Origin: Henckelia pumila
Taxonomy: Eukaryota; Streptophyta; Magnoliopsida; Lamiales; Gesneriaceae
DNA: 64,000 nucleotides
Assembly (NCBI RefSeq): GCF_033568475.1
Contig: NC_133121.1
Coordinates: 192,644,664 to 192,708,663 of the forward strand
Reading direction: 5' to 3'
The notes under the pieces are model-generated. The model was not told the DNA's origin. It saw only the letters and a program-made list of their open reading frames with translations, and searched no databases. Positions 1 to 8,511 of this stretch are shown in pieces. Numbering within the stretch: the stretch's first letter is position 1; the number at the start of each line of letters is the position of its first letter. Both the position numbers and the translations under genes were made by a program.

Positions 1-1656
1 AAACTCTTACCAATAGAACTAAAATATATTTTTCTTGGTGAAAATCAAACATATCCTATTGTAATATCTTCTACCCTTTTACCAAAACAAGAAGAAGATT
101 TAATAACACTACTTAAAAAACACAAAAATGCAATTGGATGGACTTTGCAAGATATAAAAGGTATAAATCCTTTAATCTGCACACATAGAATTCACTTGGA
201 AGAAAATGCTAAAACATATCAACAACCACAAAGAAGATTAAATCCACACATGAAAGAAGTTGTTAAAAATGAAGTTTTAAAACTATTAGATGCCGGAATT
301 ATTTATCCAATCTCGGATAGTAAATGGGTAGGTCCAACAAAGTAGTACCAAAAAAATCAGGCATCACTGTTATAAAAAATGAAAAGGGAGAATTATTACA
401 AGCTAGGATTCCATCTAGTTGGCGTATGTGCATTGATTATAGAAAATTAAATAATGTAACTAGAAAAAATCACTTTCCGTTACCATTTTTAGATCAAATT
501 TTAGAGAAAGTGGCAGGTAATCCTTATTATTATTTTCTTGATGGGTATTCGGGGTATTATCAAATACCAATATCATTAGAAGATCAAGAAAAAACTACTT
601 TCACTTGTCCGTTCGGAACTTTTGCTTTTAAAAGAATGTCATTTGGTTTATGTAATGCCCCGGCTACTTTTCAAAGATGCATGCTAAGTATTTTTAGTGA
701 CATGATTGAAGAATTTGTGGAAGTTTTTATGGATGATATAACTGTTTTTGGAAACTCATTTGAAAACTGTCTTAAAAATTTGGAAGAAGTTTTCAAAAGA
801 TGTGAAGAAAAAAATCTTGTTTTAAATTGGGAAAAATGTCACTACATGGTTAAATCCGAATTTTGTTAGGGCATGTCATATCTAAAAAAGGAATTGAAGT
901 TGATAAAGCTAAGGTTGATGTTATTGCTAATTTACCATCACCAAACACGATCAAAGAAATTCGATCATTTTTGGGTCATGCGGGATTTTATAGAAGATTT
1001 ATAAAAAAATTTAGCATAATATCGAAACCAATTTCAAATCTTTTAACAAAAGATGCACAATTTGAATGAACTCAAGAATGTGAAACTGCTTTTAAAAAGA
1101 TAATTAATCTTTTAACTACATCACTATTTTACAACGTCCTGATTGGTCTTTACCATTAGAATTAATGTGTGATGCAAGTGATTATGTTGTAGGAGCCGTG
1201 TTAGGACAAAGAAAAGAAGGTAAACCTTATGTGATCTATTATGCAAGTAGAACCTTAAATAGTGCTCAAATCAATTATTCAACAACTGAAAAAGAATTAC
1301 TTTCAGTAGTGTTTGCATTAGATAAATTTCGATCCTATTTAATTGGTTCTACTACTATTGTTTATACTGATCATTCTGCCATAAAATATTTATCAAATAA
1401 ACAAGATGCTAAGCCGAGATTAATAAGATGGATTTTGTTGTTACAAGAATTTGATCTTGTAATAAAAGATAAAAAAGGAAAAGAAAATGTAGTAGCCGAT
1501 CATTTATCAAGAATAATTTCTGAATCATCTCAAAATGAAATACCAATAAATGAAAATTTTCCGGATGATCAACTATTTTATGCTACTACTATGCCTTGGT
1601 TTGCTAATATTGTAAATTTTCTTGTGACAAATAAAATGCCTTCTCAAAATTCTTGA
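1..1656 (+). pseudogene. Athila-type reverse transcriptase and RNase H region of pol (broken)
   Basis: Open from base 1 to a stop at 343-345, this is the N-terminal RT region (LEENAKTYQQPQRRLNPHMK). A frame change near 330-345 leads into the main RT block at 324-869, which has the fingers and palm motifs (CIDYRKLNNVT, YYYFLDGYSGYYQI, TFTCPFGTFAFKRMSFGLCN) and the catalytic FMDD. Another frame change near 863 leads to LGHVISKKGIEVD and the RNase H connection. An in-frame TGA at 1068 stands where Trp is expected (FEW). A further indel lies between 1070 and 1165. RNase H then runs from 1165 to 1656 ([33 protein letters not shown]). The catalytic motifs survive but the reading frame does not, so this copy cannot make a full polyprotein. 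Confidence 0.85.
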
Positions 1657-2858
1657 AAGAGGTCAAAAAATTTTATTGGGATGATCCTTATTTGTTTAAG
1701 TATTGTCCTGATCAAATTTTTCGACGATGCATACCCGATAATGAGGTAATTAGTGTCATTAAATTTTGTCATTCTGAGGCATGTGGAGGTCATTTTTCGT
1801 CAAAGAAAACAGCTGCAAAAATCTTTCAATGTGGATTTTATTGGCCTTCTTTATTCAAAGATACACATTCATTTTGCAAATCTTGTGAAAATTGTCAGAA
1901 AATGGGTTCAATTTCAAAACGAAACATGATGCATTTAAATCCAATCATGATTATTGAAATATTTGACAGTTGGGGAATAGATTTTATGGGTCCATTTCCA
2001 TTATCTTTTGGATTCACTTATATTTTAGTGGCTGTCGATTATGTTTCAAAATGGATTGAAGCAATTGCATGTAGAACTAATGATCATAAAGTTGTGATAA
2101 AATTTTTGAAAGAAAATATTTTTAGTCGATTTGGAATACCTAGAGCTATAATCAGTGATGGGGGAAGTCATTTTATAAATAAATCATTTTCTTCGTTGTT
2201 AAGAAAATATGGTATTACACATAAAGTTTCTACTCCATATCACCCTCAAACGAATGGTCAGGTTGAACTTGCAAATAAAGAAATAAAACAAATTTTGGAA
2301 AAAACAGTCAATCCAAATCGAAAAGATTGGTCTTTAAGATTAAGTGATGCATTATGGGCATATAGAACTGCATTTAAAACACCATTGGGGATGTCACCAT
2401 ATAGATTAGTTTTTGGAAAGCATTGTCATCTACCTGTTGAAATTGAACATAAAGCTTATTGGGCAATTAAAGCGTTTAATACTAATTTAGATGATGCATC
2501 TAAATTAAGAAAATTGCAATTAAATGAACTAGAAGAATTAAGAAATGATGCATATGAAAATGCAAAGATTTATAAAGATAAAACAAAAGCATTTCATGAT
2601 AAAAATATTATGAGGAAATCTTTTGAAATCGGACAAAAAGTTTTACTTTATAATTCTCGCTTGCATTTGTTTCCAGGAAAACTTAGATCGCGATGGTCTG
2701 GACCATTTATTGTTAAATTTGTCTATCCTCATGGTGTTGTTGATGTTGAAAATCCTAAAAATAATAATGTATTTAAAGTTAATGGGCAAAGACTTAAACC
2801 GTTTATAGAAAATGAAGTTCTTAATGAAGAGTTTATGCCTTTATATGATCCAACTTAA
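1653..2858 (+). CDS. Ty3/Gypsy integrase domain (open frame)
   Basis: This 401-codon frame is the integrase part of pol. The N-terminal zinc-binding HHCC module is seen as H40, H47, C75 and C78. The catalytic core carries D110 (WGIDFMGPF), D169 (IISDGGSHF) and E205 ([10 protein letters not shown]), so the DDE triad is intact. The C-terminal region has the GPF-type segment ([18 protein letters not shown]) typical of Athila and Tat integrases. No chromodomain is visible. In a functional element this would be cleaved from a gag-pol polyprotein, so the ATG at 1653 is probably not a real start; translation would enter from RNase H, from which it is separated by a frame break. Confidence 0.85.
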   Translation: MKEVKKFYWDDPYLFKYCPDQIFRRCIPDNEVISVIKFCHSEACGGHFSSKKTAAKIFQCGFYWPSLFKDTHSFCKSCENCQKMGSISKRNMMHLNPIMIIEIFDSWGIDFMGPFPLSFGFTYILVAVDYVSKWIEAIACRTNDHKVVIKFLKENIFSRFGIPRAIISDGGSHFINKSFSSLLRKYGITHKVSTPYHPQTNGQVELANKEIKQILEKTVNPNRKDWSLRLSDALWAYRTAFKTPLGMSPYRLVFGKHCHLPVEIEHKAYWAIKAFNTNLDDASKLRKLQLNELEELRNDAYENAKIYKDKTKAFHDKNIMRKSFEIGQKVLLYNSRLHLFPGKLRSRWSGPFIVKFVYPHGVVDVENPKNNNVFKVNGQRLKPFIENEVLNEEFMPLYDPT

Positions 2859-2867
2859 TTGTTACTT

Positions 2868-2890
2868 ATATTTTTATTTTATTTTTGCAG
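2868..2890 (+). promoter_or_regulatory. candidate 3' splice acceptor before the cargo ORFs
   Basis: A T-rich tract runs directly into TTTTTGCAG at 2882-2890, ten bases after the integrase stop. It matches a plant polypyrimidine tract plus AG acceptor. Envelope-like ORFs of plant retroelements in this position are thought to be reached by splicing of the genomic RNA. By analogy this site could place the 3021 ORF near the 5' end of a spliced transcript. No donor can be checked because the 5' end is outside the window. Confidence 0.4.
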
Positions 2891-2973
2891 AATTGAGTTC
2901 ACTTCCCGCTTAAGTGGCGGATAACGGTACTCTGTGACTACTTTCAGTCGGTTTTATTTCAATTTCCCAAAAT

Positions 2974-3014
<41 letters not shown>

Positions 3015-3020
3015 TATATT

Positions 3021-3572
3021 ATGGATGAAGCTATCAAAAAACTTGGTAAATATTTTCCATCTGTTTCTAAAAAAGTTCTGAGAATGATTTATGAAGGCAG
3101 ACGTGAAAGATTGAGAATGCTTATGCAAAAAGGAATCCCGGAGGATATTCGTCTTATAATTGAAGCCAAGGTTCGATTAGGTGGTGAAGTTCCAAAATTC
3201 TTACTTGTTCGAAATATGTCTGGACTAGGAAAAAGTACCTATGCGAAGAAAAGAAGGGCTAAAAGGCTAGATGTTTGTCATAATTGTGCCAGATGGACTT
3301 GTAATAGACAATGCAGATCTTTGGGATATGTTTCCACAAATAGAGAAGATAAAATTGATTTCATTAAGAATGGGCTGAGTAAAGAGTCATTAGATGGTAT
3401 CTCATTGACTCTTGAGACGCATTCTAGTGGAGATGTTCAAGGTCAACTTCTCCATTTATGGAAACTATTCCAAGCGCAGCATCATGGTAATGGTCTTGGG
3501 AATCTGACTAAAAAAGACCCTATTTGCCAATTTATAAGAAAATTGGATGGTAAGCCAACCCTCGACTCATAA
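3021..3572 (+). CDS. small basic Cys-rich ORF resembling carla-like virus nucleic-acid-binding protein
   Basis: This 183-residue intact ORF lies 162 bases after the integrase and 187 bases before the LOG-like ORF. It has a helical basic N-terminal half, then GLGKSTYAKKRRAKRL (69-83), then four cysteines in the spacing C86-x2-C89-x4-C94-x3-C98, followed by a segment beginning KIDFIKNGLS. A glycine-containing S-x-Y-A-basic-basic-R-R/K-A motif next to a CxxC zinc-finger-like cluster is the hallmark of the Cys-rich nucleic-acid-binding proteins of carlaviruses and relatives, some of which suppress RNA silencing or act in the nucleus. That resemblance is my motif reading, not a search result. The basic run KKRRAKR could serve as a nuclear signal. 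About 85 residues after the finger have no match I recognise. The alternative is a retroelement-specific zinc-finger protein that converged on this pattern. It is uninterrupted, although RT-RNase H upstream is broken. Confidence 0.55.
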   Translation: MDEAIKKLGKYFPSVSKKVLRMIYEGRRERLRMLMQKGIPEDIRLIIEAKVRLGGEVPKFLLVRNMSGLGKSTYAKKRRAKRLDVCHNCARWTCNRQCRSLGYVSTNREDKIDFIKNGLSKESLDGISLTLETHSSGDVQGQLLHLWKLFQAQHHGNGLGNLTKKDPICQFIRKLDGKPTLDS

Positions 3573-3759
3573 ATATTGAAGGAACACTGTGAGCCACAAT
3601 CACATCACTGTTTATACGCATGCATGTTATTATTATATATTATTGTTTTTTTACTATTTTCATCATTGTTCACATCTGTATTCCTATTTCTGTCTTATTC
3701 CTTGTTTTCCTTATAAAATCACTCAACTCTCTCTATATTTTTGAAAAGAAAAAAAAAAC
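3573..3759 (+). other. spacer between Cys-rich ORF and LOG-like ORF
   Basis: This is a 187-base AT-rich non-coding spacer. It ends in a purine-rich leader (GAAAAGAAAAAAAAAAC) directly before the LOG-like ATG. I see no intron signals or promoter box. Its shortness suggests that both ORFs share one transcript or one upstream promoter. Confidence 0.4.
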
Positions 3760-4398
3760 ATGACAGGATCTTCTTCACAAAAATTGAAAAATATTTGTGT
3801 CTTTTGTGGTTCTAATACTGGAAAGAATGAAATATTTGTTTATGCAGCAATTAATCTTGGAAAAAAGTTAGCAGAGAGAAAAATTCACTTGGTTTACGGA
3901 GGAGGCAATATTGGGTTAATATTATCTATTTCAACAGCAGCTCATCTTGGAGGTAGTCAGGTTTTGGGTATTATTCCTACAGCTTTAGCTGAAGGAAATA
4001 TTACAGGTGTTACGGTTGGGGAAGAGTTGAAAGTTTCATCAATGTACGATAGAATAACTAAAATGATAGAAAATTCTGATTCTTTTATTGCCTTACCTGG
4101 TGGTTTTGGTACTTTAGAAGAAATTTTTCATGTTGTTTCTTGGGCACAACTTAATATCCATAATAAACCTGTTGGCTTGTTGAATATCAATAACTATTAT
4201 GATGGTTTATTGAATTTTCTTGATGTAGCCGTGGAACAAAATTTTATTTCAGAAAATTCACGAAGGATGCTCATCTCTGCTTCGAATGAAGACCAATTAA
4301 TTGATGATCTCCAAGCTTTTGTTCATCAACCTGATTCGGCTATAACAAAGATCAATTGGTCTCAACCAACCAGTAAGAAAAGAAAGCTGGATCATTGA
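3760..4398 (+). CDS. LOG-like: LOG-type cytokinin riboside 5'-monophosphate phosphoribohydrolase, intronless, inside a retrotransposon
   Basis: This 212-residue protein has the full length and fold pattern of plant LONELY GUY enzymes, which release active cytokinin bases from cytokinin nucleotides in the cytosol or nucleus. Visible motifs are NICVFCGSNTG (11-21), LVYGGGNIGL (44-53), Arg98 in the MYDR segment, and the signature LPGGFGTLEE (112-121) with Glu121. Differences from the usual plant motif are Asn-Ile for Ser-Val after GGG, loss of the Met-Gly after GL, and Ile at position 99 where Lys is usual. The C-terminus TSKKRKLDH looks like a nuclear localisation signal. Plant LOG genes normally have several introns and this copy has none, which fits capture from a spliced mRNA. 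It lies between integrase and the polypurine tract. The ATG has an A-rich leader. Family membership is secure; activity is not. Confidence 0.85.
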   Translation: MTGSSSQKLKNICVFCGSNTGKNEIFVYAAINLGKKLAERKIHLVYGGGNIGLILSISTAAHLGGSQVLGIIPTALAEGNITGVTVGEELKVSSMYDRITKMIENSDSFIALPGGFGTLEEIFHVVSWAQLNIHNKPVGLLNINNYYDGLLNFLDVAVEQNFISENSRRMLISASNEDQLIDDLQAFVHQPDSAITKINWSQPTSKKRKLDH

Positions 4399-4508
4399 TT
4401 CAACATGTCACGAAATGGTTTGTGTTTGTTCCTCATCTTTAATAAATTCCAGGTGATATCTCTTTCATCATGTACTCTTTATTTTTCTTTAAAAAAATGT
4501 CATATTCA

Positions 4509-4522
4509 GGTTTGGGGGAGGG
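4509..4522 (+). promoter_or_regulatory. polypurine tract of the Athila-type element
   Basis: GGTTTGGGGGAGGG is a typical plus-strand primer tract for plant Ty3/Gypsy elements. It lies 110 bases after the LOG-like stop codon. Its position shows that both extra ORFs are internal to the retroelement rather than flanking host DNA. Confidence 0.7.
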
Positions 4523-6401
4523 TTTATTTAAAAAAAATTATTTCTATAATAATATATATTTTTCCTTTTTCAATGGCAGAGTAAGGAGTCAAAAACTCCT
4601 GACATGCATTAGTTTTTATTTATCATATTATCACAATAGATTAGATTTTAATATTCCGTATATATTTAAATTGCAAACTACTAAGAAAATGAAGTCTTTT
4701 TGTATAGATTTTTATTTATTCTTCTTTTTATCAATTTAATAGAAAATATGTAATTGATGGGATATAAGTTATAAATAATATATAATTGTGTGTTTTCAAA
4801 TAACATATTTTCTAAAACTTTTATGAGTATATAATTAAAGTGATATTGATTGAATGAATAATAACATGTATAATTGAGGGAATTAATTTGTAAAAGTGCA
4901 ATATTTACTCACATAAATTTTGTGAGTGAGAGGTGAGAACTGAGAAAACAACTTATAAGCTTTTATTGATTATTAAGAAATGGTTGATTACTAGATTAAA
5001 CCCAAAAAAAAAAAATATTGTGCATATGAAAATTGGCTGCAAAGATTGTTTGAAGTTTGATTGTAAAGATGTAGAGTATTAATATCTCTACTATAATTAT
5101 CAATGTAATAGATTTACCTCATAAAAAATAAACAAATAAATAAACTTTGAAAAAAAATATATGTTACATTTTCAAAGTTTATTGGAGGTATTTGGTTATG
5201 TAAAAATAATTTTGCAGCCAAGCAAAAAAAAAAGAGAAAAATAGAAAAAAAAAAAAAGAAAAAAAAATAAAAATAAAAACAAAAACAAAATAAAAACAAA
5301 ATGGGTTTATTCTTTGTAAATTATCCTATCTTATTTTCAATATTAGGTTATTTGATTGTCTGCTTTACATATTAACCATTTTCAATGAGTGTATAATTTT
5401 ATTCCAACTCCATGAGTGAAAACTAGTTATATATATATATATAAAAAAAAAAAAAATATCATAACCCGAGAGAATATGGAGTTGAGACTTTTACATTAAT
5501 ATTCCTGAAGATATACATGTTATGAAAAAGATTTCTATTATCATTTTGATTATATTATTCTCAAAGTTTTTAGAAAATATTTATATAAAAAATTATATAT
5601 ATTTAATATTTTGATATTGTGTGAAATATATATGTATACCCCATCCAATTATATATTAATATATTAGTTGATATCAAGATTTATAAATAACATATGATCT
5701 TCTTACAAGTATGTTTTAAAATTTCAAAGTTTGCAAATTTGAATATATATATTAAGGAATAAAAATCTAACTTGTGATTTTATGAAATTTTATTACTAAG
5801 GGACTAGTAATTAGCCGGTTTGGGGGTGTGATGAAACTTAAAATTTGTAATTATTTATATGTTAAAAAGTGTATTTTAAAATTTAAGTTAAATTAAAATT
5901 ATGAAGTTGTATTATTTTAGTGTTATGTGTTTATATTTAAATGTTTTACTAAAATGTTGTATTTTACGGTTTGCGCAGGTTTGGTAAAAATAAAATTACT
6001 CAAGCTACAGAGGTCATAATGGAGTAATCTCAAAACCTGTAGAATCACAAAAGAGGCATCTTCAACTTTGTAGAAGACAAAAAATTCCAAAAACTTCATT
6101 AAGATGATCAAAATAATCAAACATCAAAATGGAGACAGATTTACTTTTACTATGACCAGCTTGGAGTACAAATATCATAAGTATTTTATATTTTATCCAA
6201 AAGGGGTGAATGAGTTGTCAAAACACATATACAGACAAAGGGCTATGTGTTATATGTTTTGTGCAGAAGCAAAATCGGAAGTCTAAGGCATCAAACATGC
6301 CAATTAAAGTTGGGTCAATGTATTGACATTTAAGGAGACAAGCACCCACCAACTTTACTATTCCATATTTAATGAGTCTTGGACCCTTGCTCTCATTTGG
6401 C

Positions 6402-6412
6402 CTATAAATAGA
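6402..6412 (+). promoter_or_regulatory. TATA box in the Athila-type LTR
   Basis: CTATAAATAGA is a near-perfect plant TATA box. It is followed about 30 bases downstream by a sequence suitable for transcription start. Together with the LTR position this marks the U3/R boundary near 6435-6445. Confidence 0.6.
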
Positions 6413-6841
6413 TGTGTTGTATAAGCTTTGTAGTGTACAAGAGTGTAGAGAATTCCTCATTTGTAAAATAAATATTGTGTGTGTGAGAATAAAAGTTTGA
6501 GTGTGCAAGTTTCTCAAGTTCAAGTATGAAATTTCTTTTATCTTTATTCTTGAGTTTCATGTTCATGGAAAGCTAAATATTTTTATGTCAAGGTGAAAAG
6601 GTTTCATTGTTGGTCAAGTAAGATTGTTTATATTTTGTATATTCTTTTATTTTATATTTTTATTTTTACTAATTGATCTTTATTTGTAGGTATAATTTTG
6701 GATGATTTGTTGCTATCTATTTACATCAAATGCTTGGTACCTTGAATGTGGTTACCTTGATTTGTTGTCAAATATGATACAATAAATACTACAATAATTA
6801 TATACTATAAATATATGTATCTATTTATAATAAATTCATAT

Positions 6842-7090
6842 ATATTATTTAGACAATAGCGTGACTCTGTCGGTTGTTCTAAATAATATATTGTGATTTG
6901 AACTAACTTTTACTTTTCGCAACTAACTTTTACTTTTCGCAACTAACTTTTACTTTCTCGCATCTAACATTTACTTTTCCGCATCTAACATAAAAAATGT
7001 CATATATTTTATTTAGACAATAGCGTGGCTCTGTCGGTTGTTCTAAATGAAATATTGTGATTTGATCTAACATTTAATTTTATGTCAATT
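6842..7090 (+). repeat. direct repeats inside the LTR
   Basis: The segment GACAATAGCGTGACTCTGTC and its flanks occur twice (about 6842-6905 and 7004-7068) with few changes. Between them is a short three-to-four-copy array of AACTAACTTTTACTTTTCGC-like units (about 6901-6990). This looks like slippage or unequal exchange within U5. Confidence 0.75.
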
Positions 7091-7454
7091 TATATTTATG
7101 CATTTATATATATATATATTATGGGTACCATGTATTAAATATCGGTTAATATGATATTAATATAGTGGGAACTATATTATATGATATATTTGTATAAATA
7201 TTTAATTATTCTCTTATGTTTATTTTTATTTTAGTTTCTTTTATTTACTTTTGTTAAGAAATCTTAAATAAACCAACAATGAACCTTTGAAGCCTTGACA
7301 ATTTTATAATTTGTGTATTTGAAGTTTTATAATAATATTTTCATCTATAATATATTATTGCTAAAATTAAACTTACAACATTCTCTCCGTGGATCGATCT
7401 CGTACTCACGAGTATATTACTTGCAGACAACCTACACTTGGGTGAATTACAATT

Positions 7455-8180
7455 TAAGTTGTAGCAATACCTCGGTGATTGATTCTAATACTGAGACGGC
7501 TGATTCTGAAACTATCTCGGCTGTTGAGATACAAACTGAGCTCCACGTTGTTTCATCAAATATTCTTCGGCTCCTTTGGCTTGATTCAGAGCATCAGCAA
7601 AATTATCGAGCCTACCAGTATTTACCAAGGTAAAGATATCGGGATTCAAGCCATTTATGAACTAATCGGCTTTTGCTTTCTCGTTATCGGCTATATGTGG
7701 CGCAAATCTCAACAGACTATCGAACTTGGACACATACTCTTCAATATTCAAATTTCCTTGCCTCAAAGTAGCAAAATCGGCCTCTTTATCTTTTCTGTAA
7801 GAGATTGGAAAGAAGTGTTTATAAAACTCAGTCTTGAACAAACTCCAGGAAATAACCTTACCTCGATTTTCTAGGGCTTTCTTCATCGAAATTCACCAAC
7901 TTTTTGCAATGCCCTGAAGCTGATGAACAACTAACCGGATTCGGTGGTCGTTGGTGTAGTCCGGAGAATCAAATAACTGTTCAATGTCCTCCAAACAACT
8001 CTCATAATCAACTGCATTCTCGGTGCCCTTCAGAGTCGGTGGTTTGAAAGACTGAAACCTCTTCAACAAGGTTTCCATTGGTGTCGCAGTGACATCCATC
8101 ACATCAGCCTCAGTACTACCCTGATCATTCGAAGGATTTACTGCTGGTCGTTCCCTGTTCAAAACTCGCCGAGGTGCCAT
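7455..8180 (-). pseudogene. Ty3/Gypsy gag remnant (retrotrans_gag), truncated by the Athila insertion
   Basis: Starting at the ATG at 8180 there is a gag N-terminus (MAPRRVLNRERPAVN..., FKPPTLKGTENAVDYESCLE) and then the gag core at 7662-7886 (WSLFKTEFYKHFFPISYRKD, LRQGNLNIEEYVSKFDSLLR). A frame break lies near 7886-7893. A TAG near 7660 falls between KAD and FINGLNPDIF, where Gln is expected, and two more TAG stops follow in a Gln-rich tail. The coding sequence stops abruptly near 7455, where the LTR of the plus-strand element begins. It is the 5' part of a minus-strand element whose primer site and LTR lie to the right. Confidence 0.8.
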
Positions 8181-8494
8181 AACTGATATTCAAGAGATTA
8201 GGACACATATACCTCAATTTCAACAATTCGGTGCCCTTTAATCTCTTTTCTCATATTCATTCAATCTCAGAAGCATTCGAATTTAAAACATGAAACAATT
8301 ACAATTCGTATTTCAAGTAATTCATGCTTTTCAATTTAAATCACAAAATCATGTAATTCAAATAACTCTCAATTAATAAAGCAAGCTCACGTAGAATTCA
8401 AATAACCAAATAAAGAATTCAATCACAAGCGAGAAATTAAATCAAGCGGACTCGATCTACCCCGCTCGCTTCTAAATCAGTCCAAGAACTTATC

Positions 8495-8506
8495 GCTCTA
8501 ATACCA
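8495..8506 (-). promoter_or_regulatory. primer binding site (tRNA-iMet type) of the minus-strand Ty3/Gypsy element
   Basis: Read on the minus strand this is TGGTATTAGAGC, one change from the usual TGGTATCAGAGC complementary to initiator tRNA-Met. It lies a few bases inside the LTR edge at 8512 and upstream of gag, as expected. Confidence 0.7.
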
Positions 8507-8511
8507 CTTAA

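Larger units (their letters stand above)
1..7451 (+). mobile_element. Athila-lineage Ty3/Gypsy LTR retrotransposon, 3' portion, with two cargo ORFs
   Basis: The window opens inside the pol gene of a plus-strand LTR retrotransposon. In order there are reverse transcriptase, RNase H, integrase, a small Cys-rich ORF, a LOG-like ORF, a G-rich polypurine tract and one long LTR that ends near 7451. The RT core FMDDITVFG, followed by a block ending LVLNWEKCH, is typical of the Athila lineage. Athila elements often have an envelope-like ORF between integrase and the polypurine tract; here that slot holds two unrelated ORFs. The right edge falls inside the gag remnant of an older minus-strand element, so this copy inserted into that element. 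The 5' LTR, gag and protease lie outside the window, so target duplication and LTR age cannot be assessed. Confidence 0.8.
4523..7451 (+). repeat. 3' LTR of the Athila-type element
   Basis: This is a roughly 2.9-kb AT-rich non-coding block between the polypurine tract and the gag remnant of another element. It contains a TATA box near 6402, a pair of long direct repeats near 6842-7090, and at its right end a block (CTCTCCGTGGATCGATCTCG, about 7382-7401) of the kind seen near the U5 end of Athila-type LTRs. It ends with ...GAATTACA at 7451. The left edge does not show a clear TG, so it is approximate. Short ORFs inside it are not believable genes. Confidence 0.6.

Noticed and set aside
6901-6990. 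Short regularly spaced repeats that could suggest a CRISPR array
   Set aside because: Plant nuclear DNA with immediate tandem units and no unique spacers; simple LTR tandem repeats.
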